DNA of 52,510 nucleotides from Curtobacterium luteum (GTDB taxonomy: Bacteria; Actinomycetota; Actinomycetes; Actinomycetales; Microbacteriaceae): NCBI RefSeq assembly GCF_014646995.1, contig NZ_BMOI01000019.1, forward strand, positions 1 through 52,510, given 5' to 3'. How positions within the stretch are numbered: the first letter of the stretch is position 1; each line of letters starts with the position of its first letter. A model generated the notes under the pieces. It saw only the letters and a list, made by a program, of their open reading frames with translations, ran no database searches and was not told where the DNA came from. Both the position numbers and the translations under genes were made by a program. This document shows positions 14,372 through 22,688 of the stretch, one piece after another.

Positions 14372-14389
14372 CCGATCCCTCAGCGGGCC
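14369..14389 (+). repeat. 21-bp array repeat, copy 3
   Basis: TAGCCGATCCCTCAGCGGGC; lies exactly at the junction of two convergent genes and supplies both stop codons: TAG (14369-14371) for the plus-strand hypothetical and TGA (14380-14382, minus strand) for the acetyltransferase. It differs from the consensus mainly in the loop. Confidence 0.6.
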
Positions 14390-14874
14390 AATCGGACTGT
14401 GGTCTCGATGGGCCCGAAGCTCGACGTGGTTCCGTCGGCGGCGAATCCGTTCCGCCGGTAGAACGAGTGCGCGCGAGGGTTGTCGGCAGCAACCCAAAGA
14501 GATGCTGGCCGCGGGCCGAGCGCTGCGTTCAAGAGCGCCTGCCCGGCGCCTCCGCCATGAGCGCGCGAGAGCACGTACAGCATCGTGAGTTCCTCTGGAC
14601 GGACCGCGTCAGACCCGGGTGTCTCCTGCGTCGCGGCGAACCCGATGACGCCCGACTCGTCCTCGGCGACAAAGGTCGCGAAGGCGCCTTGCTCCAGGTT
14701 CGTTCTCCACATGTCGATGCGCCGATCGACGTCGAACCAAGGATCAGTATCGGGATTCACCACGAACCGCCCGTACGTCTCTCGCCATGAGGTGGCGTGG
14801 ACGGCAGCAATGCCTTTGACGTCGACAACCTCTGCCGGCCGAATGACGATCGAGCGAGGATTGTGGCCGTCCAT
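14380..14874 (-). CDS. GNAT family N-acetyltransferase
   Basis: A 164-aa acetyltransferase of the GNAT fold, which transfers acetyl from acetyl-CoA to an amine. Motifs in order: N-terminal strand IVIRPAEVVDVKGIAAVHATSW, helix with WRTNLEQGAF, central strands FATFVAEDESGVIGFAATQ, strand ELTMLYVLSRAHGGGAGQALL containing the acetyl-CoA pyrophosphate loop (HGGGAG in the R/Q-x-x-G-x-G/A position), and SLWVAADNPRAHSFYRRNGFAADG, the typical B motif. The substrate is unknown. The ATG at 14874 is adjacent to CGAGGG. It is flanked by repeat copies 3 and 4, and GNATs are among the commonest cargo in cassette arrays. Confidence 0.92.
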   Translation of the reverse strand: MDGHNPRSIVIRPAEVVDVKGIAAVHATSWRETYGRFVVNPDTDPWFDVDRRIDMWRTNLEQGAFATFVAEDESGVIGFAATQETPGSDAVRPEELTMLYVLSRAHGGGAGQALLNAALGPRPASLWVAADNPRAHSFYRRNGFAADGTTSSFGPIETTVRLAR

Positions 14875-14929
14875 CCCTCGACCGTAGCGATGACGCCGGC
14901 ACTCGTCGATAGCAGCCCGGGTGTCCCGT

Positions 14930-14950
14930 AAGCCGATCGGTCACCGAACG
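14930..14950 (+). repeat. 21-bp array repeat, copy 4
   Basis: AAGCCGATCGGTCACCGAAC, the most diverged copy. It lies upstream of the minus-strand acetyltransferase and 18 bp before the start of the 43-aa gene. Confidence 0.5.
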
Positions 14951-14967
14951 CGCGCCGTGGTTAGCGT

Positions 14968-15099
14968 GTGACCGTGCTCCCTCTCTCAGTCGCGCTGCCC
15001 CCAGGGGGCGGAGGCTCCCTCCCCGTCTGGATTTGGATCCCGATCGTCGCGGTCGTGATCGTCGCAGCGGTCGTCCTGTTCCTCCGGAGAAGCCGCTGA
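14968..15099 (+). CDS. 43-aa single-helix membrane protein
   Basis: A short GTG-started frame (an in-frame GTG two codons later is the alternative). The product has a short polar, Gly/Pro-rich N-terminus (LPPGGGGSLP) and one strong C-terminal transmembrane helix (VWIWIPIVAVVIVAAVVLFL) ending in RRSR, the positive-inside pattern expected of a tail- or signal-anchored protein. No ribosome site is convincing. The clean hydrophobic profile and the third-position G/C bias support coding. It is followed 12 bp later by repeat copy 5, matching the one-gene-per-repeat layout. No family is recognised. Confidence 0.5.
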   Translation: MTVLPLSVALPPGGGGSLPVWIWIPIVAVVIVAAVVLFLRRSR

Positions 15100-15110
15100 T
15101 GACGTCTCGA

Positions 15111-15131
15111 TAGCCGGTCGTTCAGCGGACG
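15111..15131 (+). repeat. 21-bp array repeat, copy 5
   Basis: TAGCCGGTCGTTCAGCGGAC, 12 bp after the 43-aa gene. An upstream arm (CCGCTGATGAC at 15094-15104) pairs with GTCGTTCAGCGG inside the repeat, giving a larger imperfect stem than in other copies. It is the last recognisable copy; the remaining gap to 15246 holds nothing I can name. Confidence 0.7.
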
Positions 15132-15246
15132 CGCCCTCCTGTCCCGCGCGCACAGCAGCAGCCGTGTCGCACATACCCCGTCCGGATTGAATCTCGCTGA
15201 GGGCCCGCCATACGACCGCGTCAGCCACAACGCCCGCGAACGCAGA

Positions 15247-15276
15247 ACGCCCCGCCAGCCGAAGCCAGCAGGGCGT
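15247..15276 (-). terminator. UUCG-loop terminator after nrdF
   Basis: On the minus strand a 13-bp stem (15276-15264 with 15259-15247, three G-T wobbles) closes a TTCG tetraloop and is followed by TTCTGCGTT. It lies 21 bp downstream of the nrdF stop, as expected for the operon terminator. Confidence 0.7.
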
Positions 15277-15296
15277 CCCCACGAGTCAGACGAGGG

Positions 15297-16298
<1,002 letters not shown>

Positions 16299-16310
16299 CT
16301 AGATATCGGA

Positions 16311-16346
16311 CTGGAGGCGCGGTGCGGGCTGGCACCGCGCCTCCAG
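16311..16346. repeat. GGAGGCGCGGTGC-family intergenic hairpin (nrdE-nrdF gap)
   Basis: Arms CTGGAGGCGCGGTGC (16311-16325) and its exact complement (16332-16346) with a 6-nt loop. Placed inside an operon, it could tune nrdF expression by attenuation or mRNA processing. It is the cleanest member of a family found at 18958, 27637, 44498, 46343 and, in shorter form, 40585. Confidence 0.75.
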
Positions 16347-16376
16347 GCTGTGGGCAGTCGCGTGAGCGACCAGCCG

Positions 16377-18530
16377 CTACAGCATGCAGCTGACGCAGCC
16401 CTCGACCTCGGTGCCCTCGAGCGCGAGCTGGCGCAGACGGATGTAGTAGATCGTCTTGATGCCCTTGCGCCATGCGTAGATCTGGGCCTTGTTGATGTCG
16501 CGCGTGGTCGCGGTGTCCTTGAAGAACAGCGTGAGCGACAGACCCTGGTCGACGTGCTGCGTGGCAGCGGCGTAGGTGTCGATGATCTTCTCGGCGCCGA
16601 TCTCGTACGCGTCCTGGTAGTAGTCCAGGTTGTCGTTCGTCATGAACGGCGCCGGGTAGTAGACGCGGCCGAGCTTGCCTTCCTTGCGGATCTCGATCTT
16701 CGACGCGATCGGGTGGATCGACGACGTCGAGTGGTTGATGTACGAGATCGAACCGGTCGGCGGGACGGCCTGCAGGTTCTGGTTGTAGATGCCGTGCTCC
16801 TGGACGGACGCCTTCAGCGCCTTCCAGTCGTCCTGGGTCGGGATGGCGATCCCGGCGTTGTCGAACAGCGAGGCGACACGGGCGGTCGCCGGCGTCCACG
16901 CCTGGTCGGTGTACTTGTCGAAGAACTCACCCGACGCGTACTTCGAGTCACGGAAGCCGTCGAAGGTCTCCCCCGTCTCGATGGCGATGTTGTTCGAGGC
17001 GCGCAGGGCGTGGAACAGCACCGTGTAGAAGTAGATGTTCGTGAAGTCGATGCCCTCTTCGGAGCCGTAGTACACGCGCTCACGAGCGAGGTAGCCGTGC
17101 AGGTTCATCTGGCCGAGGCCGATGGCGTGCGACTTGTCGTTGCCGTCCTCGACGGAACGGACCGACGAGATGTGCGACATCTGCGACACCGAGGTGAGGC
17201 CGCGGATCGCGGTCTCGATGGTCTTACCGAAGTCCGGCGAGTCCATCGTCAGCGCGATGTTCAGCGAGCCGAGGTTGCAGGAGATGTCCTTGCCGATCTC
17301 CTTGTACGAGAGGTCCTCGTTGAAGGTGGTCGGGGTGTTGACCTGCAGGATCTCCGAGCACAGGTTGGACATGTTGATCCGACCCTTGATCGGGTTGGCC
17401 TTGTTCACCGTGTCCTCGAACACGATGTACGGGTAGCCCGACTCGAACTGGATCTCGGCGATGGTCGTGAAGAAGTCACGCGCCTTGATCTTCGTCTTCT
17501 TGATGCGCGAGTCGTCGACCATCGCGCGGTAGTTCTCGGAGATCGGGACGTCGCCGAACGGCATGCCGTAGACCTTCTCGACGTCGTACGGCGAGAAGAG
17601 GTACATGTCCTCGTTGTTCTTCGCGAGCTCGAACGTGATGTCCGGCACGACGACACCGAGCGACAGCGTCTTGATGCGGATCTTCTCGTCGGCGTTCTCA
17701 CGCTTGGTGTCGAGGAACTTCATGATGTCCGGGTGGTGCGCCGACAGGTAGACGGCACCGGCACCCTGACGCGCACCGAGCTGGTTCGCGTAGGAGAACG
17801 AGTCTTCCAGCAGCTTCATCACGGGGATGATGCCCGACGACTGGTTCTCGATCTGCTTGATCGGGGCGCCGGCCTCGCGGATGTTGGAGAGCAGCAGGGC
17901 CACGCCGCCGCCGCGCTTCGAGAGCTGCAGCGAGGAGTTGATGCCGCGCGAGATCGACTCCATGTTGTCCTCGATGCGGAGGAGGAAGCAGGAGACGAGC
18001 TCGCCGCGCTGGGCCTTCGCGGTGTTGAGGAACGTCGGGGTCGCGGGCTGGAAGCGGCCGGCGATGATCTCTTCCACGAGGTCGATCGCGAGCTGCTCGT
18101 TGCCCTGTGCCAGGCCGAGGGCGGTCATCACGACGCGGTCCTCGAAGCGCTCGAGGTAGCGCTTGCCGTCGAACGTCTTGAGCGTGTAGCTCGTGTAGTA
18201 CTTGAACGCGCCGAGGAACGTCTGGAACCGGAACTTCTTCGAGTACGCCAGGTCGTTGAGCTTCTGGATGAACTCGAGCGAGTACTGGTCGATCGTCTCG
18301 CGCTCGTAGTACTCGTTCTCGACCAGGTAGTCGAGCCGCTCCTTCAGGTTGTGGAAGAAGACGGTGTTCTGGTTGACGTGCTGCAGGAAGAACTGCTTGG
18401 CAGCCTCACGGTCCTTGTCGAACTGGATGTTCCCGTTCGCGTCGTAGAGGTTGAGCATCGCGTTGAGGGAGTGGTAGTCCATCCCCGTCTGCGGCGACGT
18501 CAGATCGACGTCTGCAACTGCTGCGTCCAA
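16377..18530 (-). CDS. nrdE: Ribonucleotide reductase class Ib, alpha subunit NrdE
   Basis: A 717-aa catalytic large subunit that reduces ribonucleoside diphosphates. Recognisable parts: N-terminal [23 protein letters not shown] (class Ib, which lacks the full ATP-cone), active-site Cys in [13 protein letters not shown], the finger-loop Cys and nearby residues in [10 protein letters not shown], the Gx[19 protein letters not shown] segments, the radical-transfer pair near [10 protein letters not shown] and the C-terminal redox CVSCML, the C-x-x-C that NrdH re-reduces. I place the start at a TTG at 18530 (GGAAG 4 nt upstream), overlapping nrdI by 31 nt; an ATG at 18482 is possible but has no spaced ribosome site and would trim the N-terminus. 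Confidence 0.96.
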   Translation of the reverse strand: MDAAVADVDLTSPQTGMDYHSLNAMLNLYDANGNIQFDKDREAAKQFFLQHVNQNTVFFHNLKERLDYLVENEYYERETIDQYSLEFIQKLNDLAYSKKFRFQTFLGAFKYYTSYTLKTFDGKRYLERFEDRVVMTALGLAQGNEQLAIDLVEEIIAGRFQPATPTFLNTAKAQRGELVSCFLLRIEDNMESISRGINSSLQLSKRGGGVALLLSNIREAGAPIKQIENQSSGIIPVMKLLEDSFSYANQLGARQGAGAVYLSAHHPDIMKFLDTKRENADEKIRIKTLSLGVVVPDITFELAKNNEDMYLFSPYDVEKVYGMPFGDVPISENYRAMVDDSRIKKTKIKARDFFTTIAEIQFESGYPYIVFEDTVNKANPIKGRINMSNLCSEILQVNTPTTFNEDLSYKEIGKDISCNLGSLNIALTMDSPDFGKTIETAIRGLTSVSQMSHISSVRSVEDGNDKSHAIGLGQMNLHGYLARERVYYGSEEGIDFTNIYFYTVLFHALRASNNIAIETGETFDGFRDSKYASGEFFDKYTDQAWTPATARVASLFDNAGIAIPTQDDWKALKASVQEHGIYNQNLQAVPPTGSISYINHSTSSIHPIASKIEIRKEGKLGRVYYPAPFMTNDNLDYYQDAYEIGAEKIIDTYAAATQHVDQGLSLTLFFKDTATTRDINKAQIYAWRKGIKTIYYIRLRQLALEGTEVEGCVSCML

Positions 18531-18916
18531 AATGCTTCCAATCCAGTGGTGACTGCGTGCACGTCGTCTGGCGTGCCGAAGAGCTCGAAACGGTAGAGGA
18601 CGGGGACGCCGCACTTCTGTGCGATGACGTCCCCCGCGAGGCCGTAGGCCTCGCCGAAGTTCGTGTTGCCGCCGACGACCACACCGCGGATCAAGGAGCG
18701 GTTGCGTTCGTCGTTGAGGAACTTGATGACCTGCTTCGGGACAGCGCCCTGCCCGTTGCCGCCCCCGTAGGTCGGCAGCACGAGCACGTACGGCTGGTCC
18801 GCGTGGAGGAACGGGTCGCTCGGGTAGAGCGGGATCCGGTCTGCCGGCAGCCCCAGCTTCTCGATGAAGCGGGCCGTGTAGCCGGACACGCTCGAGAAGT
18901 AGACGAGGTTGCTCAT
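18500..18916 (-). CDS. nrdI: NrdI flavodoxin-like activator
   Basis: A 138-aa flavoprotein that supplies the oxidant for assembling the manganese-tyrosyl cofactor of NrdF. The FMN phosphate loop is at the N-terminus ([19 protein letters not shown]), with further flavin-contact loops [21 protein letters not shown] and [18 protein letters not shown]. Length and motif order match the family. The ATG at 18916 is followed downstream by nrdE, whose start lies within the nrdI 3' end. The gap to nrdH (109 bp) holds two back-to-back hairpins (18958-18989 and 18996-19020) that may control the ratio of NrdH to the rest. Confidence 0.96.
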   Translation of the reverse strand: MSNLVYFSSVSGYTARFIEKLGLPADRIPLYPSDPFLHADQPYVLVLPTYGGGNGQGAVPKQVIKFLNDERNRSLIRGVVVGGNTNFGEAYGLAGDVIAQKCGVPVLYRFELFGTPDDVHAVTTGLEAFWTQQLQTSI

Positions 18917-18957
18917 GTGCGCTCCTTGGTCAGAGGTGCGGACAGCGGATCAGGGGC

Positions 18958-18989
18958 GGCCTGGCGGAGGCGGGTGGTGCCTCCAGGCC
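18958..18989. repeat. GGAGGC-family intergenic hairpin (nrdH-nrdI gap)
   Basis: GGCCTGG-cgg-AGGC pairs with GCCTCCAGGCC across GGGTGGT, an 11-bp stem with a 3-nt bulge. It shares the GGAGGC...GCCTCCAG core with the hairpin at 16311, so it is probably a member of the same dispersed family. Confidence 0.5.
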
Positions 18990-18995
18990 GGGTGA

Positions 18996-19020
18996 GTGCG
19001 GGCCCCTTCGGGGCCCGCAC
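18996..19020. terminator. Perfect hairpin after nrdH
   Basis: An 11-bp perfect stem (GTGCGGGCCCC with its complement) and TTC loop, starting 6 bp after the nrdH stop on the minus strand. There is no T-tract. It may be a partial terminator or mRNA-stability element between nrdH and nrdIEF. Confidence 0.55.
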
Positions 19021-19025
19021 CGCGG

Positions 19026-19259
19026 TCACGCGAGTTCGGCGCTGAGCGTCGCGATCTTGTCGGGACGGAAGCCCGACCAGTGGTCGTCGTCCGTGACGAC
19101 GACCGGGGCCTGCAGGTAGCCGAGGCTCTTGACGTGCTCGAGGGCTGCCTCGTCCGTGGAGACGTCGTGCACCTCGTACTGGATGCCCTTGTTGTCGAGG
19201 GCCCGGTACGTCGCGGTGCACTGGACGCAGGACGGCTTGGTGTAGACGGTGACGGCCAT
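19026..19259 (-). CDS. nrdH: NrdH glutaredoxin-like thioredoxin
   Basis: A 77-aa redoxin that delivers electrons to the C-terminal cysteines of NrdE and is itself reduced by thioredoxin reductase. The redox motif is C-V-Q-C at residues 11-14 (TKPSCVQCTATYRAL). The C-terminal signature W-S-G-F-R-P (DDHWSGFRPDKI) is diagnostic of NrdH against glutaredoxins, and QAPVVV is the cis-Pro loop. It is the first gene of nrdHIEF, with the promoter region and putative NrdR boxes about 100 bp upstream. The ATG at 19259 fits the family start. Confidence 0.97.
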   Translation of the reverse strand: MAVTVYTKPSCVQCTATYRALDNKGIQYEVHDVSTDEAALEHVKSLGYLQAPVVVTDDDHWSGFRPDKIATLSAELA

Positions 19260-19355
19260 GATCTCCCCTGGTTCTTGCTGGTGGTGTTCGTGCTGTGGAG
19301 GTGGTGCTGATGCCTGCTCGCAGTCGTGTCCGGGAAGGGCCGCTGCGATGGCTCC

Positions 19356-19403
19356 ACACTACATCTAGTGGCTGGCCGCGGCACCGACCACAAGAGGAAG
19401 TGT
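19356..19403 (-). promoter_or_regulatory. Putative tandem NrdR boxes
   Basis: Box 1 (19356-19371, ACACTACATCTAGTGG) closely matches the NrdR palindrome pattern ACACTAtATaTaGTGT. Box 2 (19388-19403, CCACAAGAGGAAGTGT) keeps only the outer half-sites. They are separated by 16 bp, the usual spacing of paired NrdR sites. NrdR represses ribonucleotide reductase genes when dATP/ATP is high. Location is about 100 bp upstream of nrdH. Box 1 is convincing; box 2 is weak. Confidence 0.6.
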
Positions 19404-19409
19404 TACAGC

Positions 19410-19545
19410 CGTGTAGTTCTCCACAACGCCCTCCACAGTCTGTGGATTCCCGAGAGGCCCGGGATTCCGCCATTCTCCGGCCGACCACCGACACTTCCCC
19501 ACACCCGTGGACAGCGTCGATCCACATGTGTGGAATCAGCGCGTC
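19410..19545. promoter_or_regulatory. Cluster of TCCACA/TGTGGA motifs (possible DnaA sites)
   Basis: TTCTCCACA, CCCTCCACA, CTGTGGATT, a CGTGGACAG and a GATCCACATGTGTGGAAT palindrome occur within about 130 bp between nrdH and the MFS gene. Several differ by one or two bases from the actinobacterial DnaA box TTGTCCACA. DnaA control of nrd genes is known in other bacteria; here it is only suggested by motif density. The rest of the 19260-19671 gap holds no gene I can support. Confidence 0.35.
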
Positions 19546-19568
19546 GGCGTGTCGCGGAACCCGTCCTC

Positions 19569-19604
19569 GGACCCTGCACAGGACCCTGCACCGGACCCTG
19601 CACA
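19569..19604. repeat. Three 12-bp tandem repeats
   Basis: GGACCCTGCACM is repeated three times head to tail, 68 bp upstream of the MFS start. Non-coding as far as I can tell. Confidence 0.7.
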
Positions 19605-19671
19605 CGACGACTCCGTCCACACCTCCCCGACCGGGGGACACCGCCGTCCGTCCGGTCCGTACACTCGTCTC

Positions 19672-20877
19672 GTGAGCGCGTACGGCACCCTCCTGAAGAC
19701 CCCCGGCGTCGGTCGTGTCATCGCTGCGCAGCTCACCGCGCGCTTCCCGTTCGGGATGCTCTCGCTCGCCTACCTGCTCCACGTCGAGCACGTCTTCGAC
19801 TCGTACGGCGCGGCCGGACTCGTCCTCGCGACGACGAGCATCGGCCAGGCGATCGCCGGCCCGCTCACGAGCCGGTGGATGGGCAGCTGGGGCATGCGTC
19901 CCGTGCTGGTCCTGACGAGCCTCGTCGCGCTCACGAGCATGGGCGTCGTGGCGTTCGTCACGATGCCGCTGTGGGGTTACGTCGTCGTCGGCTTCCTCGG
20001 CGGCCTGGCGGTCCCCCCGGTCCAGCCCGCGGTCCGCACGATCTACCCGAAGATGGTGACCTCGGCGCAGCTCACGCCCCTCTTCTCGCTCGACGCGAGT
20101 GCGCAGGAGCTCATCTGGGTGGCGGGCCCCGTGATCACGACGTTCGTCGCGACGCAGATCGGCACGGTCCAGGCGATCGTCGTCGCGATGGCCTTCCTCG
20201 TGATCGGCGGCGTGTGGTTCATCGCCTCCCCCGAGCTCGGCCGGGTGCGCATCCCGCGGTCGAAGCGCGCGTTCGGCGTCGTCATGCGCCGGCCCTCCGT
20301 CGTCGTCGCGACCCTGACCGGCCTCCTGCTCATCGGCGCGTGCGCCGCGGTCGAGGCGAGCGTCACGAGCGTCTTCGGCGAGGGCAGCCCGAACGCCGGC
20401 ATCGTCCTCGCGGTGTTCGCGATCGGATCGCTCATCGGCGGCCTGGCGCTCGGCCACCGCCCGATCTCGCGGAACACCCTCTGGACCCGGATGGCCATCG
20501 TCTTCGTCGGCCTCGCCCTCGCGGTCGGAGGGACGGACTTCTGGTGGCTGTGCCTCGCGCTCGTCATCGCCGGTGCCGGGATCGCGCCGGCGCTGGCTGT
20601 CATGTTCGGCTCCGTCTCCGCGACCGTGAAGTTCTCGGACACGGCCGAGGCGTACGGCTGGATGGGCACCGGCCAGCTGATCGGGGCTGCGGGCGGCTCC
20701 GCCGTCGCCGGGTTCCTCATCGACCTGCACGGCGCGACCGGCGGACTCATGGTCGGTGCCGCGATGGCCGCGGTCGGCGTGGTCGTGCCGCTCGTGACGA
20801 AGCGGTGGCTGCCCGACCTGCGCGGGCGGGACGCGAGCCCCCTCCCCGACACCGAACCGGTGAACCTCCCCACCTGA
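19672..20877 (+). CDS. MFS transporter
   Basis: A 401-aa major-facilitator protein with about 12 hydrophobic segments, in two six-helix halves joined by a basic loop (ELGRVRIPRSKRAFG, about residue 200). The half-1 motif-A position reads GPLTSRWMGSWGMRPVLV, and the second half has GGLALGHRPISRN. Substrate unknown; proteins of this type in actinobacteria are often drug or metabolite exporters. I use the GTG at 19672 (VSAYGTLLKTPGVGRV) because the longer in-frame version starting at 19507 reads through tandem repeats and Pro/Asp-rich non-coding sequence. No ribosome site precedes it, but TACACT lies 6 nt upstream, so the mRNA may be leaderless. Confidence 0.85.
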   Translation: MSAYGTLLKTPGVGRVIAAQLTARFPFGMLSLAYLLHVEHVFDSYGAAGLVLATTSIGQAIAGPLTSRWMGSWGMRPVLVLTSLVALTSMGVVAFVTMPLWGYVVVGFLGGLAVPPVQPAVRTIYPKMVTSAQLTPLFSLDASAQELIWVAGPVITTFVATQIGTVQAIVVAMAFLVIGGVWFIASPELGRVRIPRSKRAFGVVMRRPSVVVATLTGLLLIGACAAVEASVTSVFGEGSPNAGIVLAVFAIGSLIGGLALGHRPISRNTLWTRMAIVFVGLALAVGGTDFWWLCLALVIAGAGIAPALAVMFGSVSATVKFSDTAEAYGWMGTGQLIGAAGGSAVAGFLIDLHGATGGLMVGAAMAAVGVVVPLVTKRWLPDLRGRDASPLPDTEPVNLPT

Positions 20878-21009
20878 CCCGCCCCGGGTCGGGGAACGCG
20901 CGCGTCGCGACGACACGCGAGTCGAACGTCGCGTGTCCCGTCGAGCACGTGGCGTGGACCCCGGCCTGGAGGCACGACACCCGCCCGCCACCATCGGCAG
21001 GATGGGTGC

Positions 21010-21828
21010 ATGGTCACCTCCCTCCCCCTCCGCGACGGCCGGAGCATCCCCGCCGTCGGCTTCGGCGTCTACAAGGTCGACGACGCCGAGGCCGCCGTCG
21101 CCGTCCGCACGGCGCTCGACGCCGGGTACCGCCACGTCGACACGGCCGAGATGTACGGCAACGAGCGCGGCGTCGGAGAGGCGATCCGTGCCTCCCGGCT
21201 GGACCGCGACGACGTCTTCGTGACCACCAAGGTGTGGAACGACCACCAGGGTCGCGACGCGACCCTCCGTGCCTTCGACGCGAGCCTCGACCGGCTCGGA
21301 CTGGACGCCGTCGACCTCTACCTCATCCACTGGCCGGCCGCCGCGAACGACCGGTACGTCGAGACCTGGCGCACCCTCGTCGAGCTGCGCGAGTCGGGCC
21401 GCGCGCGGAGCGTCGGGGTGTCGAACTTCCAGGTGCCGCACCTCGAGCGGATCATCGACGAGACCGGCGAGGTGCCCGCCGTGAACCAGGTCGAGCGACA
21501 CCCGTGGCTGCCCCAGCGCGAGCTGATGGCCTTCCACGCGCAGCACGACATCGTGACGGCGGCGTGGTCGCCGCTCGGCCGGGGACGCCTCGTGGACGAA
21601 CCGGTACTCACCGCGATCGCCGGGGCGCACGGCGTCAGCGTCGCCCAGGTGCTCGTCCGCTGGAACGTGCAGCAAGGGGTCGTCGTGCTGCCGAAGTCGG
21701 TGACGCCGGAGCGCATCCGGTCCAACATCGACGTGGACGGGTTCACGCTCTCCGAGGACGACCTCGCGGCCATCGCCGGCCTCGAGTCCGGGCAGCGGAC
21801 GGGGTCGCACCCGGACAGCGTGGCGTAG
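21010..21828 (+). CDS. Aldo/keto reductase
   Basis: A 272-aa NADPH-dependent (beta/alpha)8-barrel oxidoreductase reducing aldehydes and ketones, similar in layout to 2,5-diketo-D-gluconate reductases. Catalytic tetrad: Asp and Tyr in HVDTAEMYGNERGVGEA, Lys in FVTTKVWND and His in LYLIHWP. Cofactor-binding residues lie in GVSNFQVPHL, NQVERHPWLPQ, AWSPLGRG and the C-terminal VVLPKSVTPERIRSN. Length is typical. The ATG at 21010 begins directly at the first strand (LPLRDGRSIPAVGFG). The true substrate cannot be read from sequence. It stands alone, convergent with the small membrane gene at 21832. Confidence 0.93.
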   Translation: MVTSLPLRDGRSIPAVGFGVYKVDDAEAAVAVRTALDAGYRHVDTAEMYGNERGVGEAIRASRLDRDDVFVTTKVWNDHQGRDATLRAFDASLDRLGLDAVDLYLIHWPAAANDRYVETWRTLVELRESGRARSVGVSNFQVPHLERIIDETGEVPAVNQVERHPWLPQRELMAFHAQHDIVTAAWSPLGRGRLVDEPVLTAIAGAHGVSVAQVLVRWNVQQGVVVLPKSVTPERIRSNIDVDGFTLSEDDLAAIAGLESGQRTGSHPDSVA

Positions 21829-21831
21829 GGG

Positions 21832-22053
21832 TCAGCTCTCGGGCAGGACGCCGCTGAACGCGAGGACCGCGATCCCGGTCCCGACCACGGCGAGGAAGAT
21901 GCCGATGACACGGACGAACCGCGGCGTCAGCGGCTTGCCGTTCATGAGTTGATCGCCGCCGATCGACTGCGCCCAGCGGTTGAAGACGGCGATCGTGACC
22001 CCCCAGAGCGCCACGACGACCGCACCGATGCCGAACCACGTCGCCGCGGTCAC
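21832..22053 (-). CDS. Small two-helix membrane protein
   Basis: A 73-aa protein with two transmembrane helices: about 3-24 (AATWFGIGAVVVALWGVTIAVF) and 48-68 (VIGIFLAVVGTGIAVLAFSGV). The loop between them (NRWAQSIGGDQLMNGKPLTPRFVR) is polar. The GTG at 22053 overlaps the stop of a 34-aa membrane peptide gene by 4 nt (GTGA), and GGAGGGG is 4-5 nt upstream, so the pair is translationally coupled. Family not recognised. It ends 4 bp from the convergent aldo/keto reductase stop. Confidence 0.7.
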   Translation of the reverse strand: MTAATWFGIGAVVVALWGVTIAVFNRWAQSIGGDQLMNGKPLTPRFVRVIGIFLAVVGTGIAVLAFSGVLPES

Positions 22054-22154
22054 TCACCCCTCCGCCGAGCCAGCTGCTGGCGCAGGTTCCGGACGAACAG
22101 GACCTCCATCGCGACGGCGACCGCGGTCAGGACTACGGCGAAGGCGATGTTCAC
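22050..22154 (-). CDS. 34-aa single-helix membrane peptide, coupled to the next gene
   Basis: A very short GTG-started frame. The product has one helix (NIAFAVVLTAVAVAMEVLFV) followed by a strongly basic tail (RNLRQQLARRRGE), obeying the positive-inside rule. AGGG lies 4 nt before the start. Its stop overlaps the next start by 4 nt. The overlap, hydrophobic profile and G/C-ending codons together make a chance frame unlikely. It may be a small partner subunit of the 73-aa membrane protein. Confidence 0.6.
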   Translation of the reverse strand: MNIAFAVVLTAVAVAMEVLFVRNLRQQLARRRGE

Positions 22155-22230
22155 CGCGCCCTGTCCACGGGAGAACCGGCATGCGGCGGACGCTACTCGC
22201 CGGTGCTGGAGGACCAGCCCGCGGAGCGAC

Positions 22231-22569
22231 TCAGGCCGTCCGGTCCTCCTCGGACTGCCACGGCAGGTTCAGGTCGCCCGGCTCGGGCTCCACGTCGCCC
22301 GCGTCGTCCGCGCCGCCGGTGCCCGGAGCCGCGACCACGCGCGACGGGTCGATCCCGTCCGCCCGGAGGTCGGCGTCGTCGCGCTGCTCGGTCTGCGCGG
22401 CGACGGTCTCCCGCTCGCTCGACGGGCTGTACGAGGTGTCGGCCGCGCGCTGAGTGCGGTCGTCGAGGCCGTCGGCGCCCTCGTGGTGCGCGGCGTCGCG
22501 GAGCTCGTCGGTGCGGGCGCGGTCGTCGGAGTGCTCGGGGCCGGGGACGTCGGGGATGCTGTCGCTCAT
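22231..22569 (-). CDS. Acidic low-complexity hypothetical protein
   Basis: A 112-aa protein rich in Asp, Glu, Ala and Arg (DDRARTDELRDAAHHEGADGLDD, ERETVAAQTEQRDDADLRADGID, GDVEPEPGDLNLPWQSEEDRTA), almost certainly disordered, with no hydrophobic core. The ATG at 22569 (MSDSIPDVPGPEHSDD) is chosen over the longer frame to 22641 because the extra residues are Arg-rich and unlike the rest. No ribosome site is evident; TACTGT about 10 nt upstream would suit a leaderless transcript. Function unknown. Confidence 0.6.
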   Translation of the reverse strand: MSDSIPDVPGPEHSDDRARTDELRDAAHHEGADGLDDRTQRAADTSYSPSSERETVAAQTEQRDDADLRADGIDPSRVVAAPGTGGADDAGDVEPEPGDLNLPWQSEEDRTA

Positions 22570-22688
22570 GCGCTGCACAGTAGGCCGCGCGCCTCCGGGC
22601 ACGGTTCGGTCACGATGACCGTCATCCGGTTCCCGCCGCACGAGTGTCCGGTCCCCGTCCCACTAGGGTCGGGGCGAGGGGGGACGAC

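Noticed and set aside
12931..15131. Classical integron
   Set aside because: I could not find R-Y-Y-Y-A-A-C/G-T-T-R-R-R-Y core pairs of attC type at the repeats, and the nearby integrase shows no recognisable IntI-specific insert. I keep the looser description cassette-like array.
19507..19671. N-terminal extension of the MFS gene
   Set aside because: It is built on 12-bp tandem repeats and Asp/Pro-rich sequence and precedes the first membrane helix with no homology-like features; GTG at 19672 is preferred.
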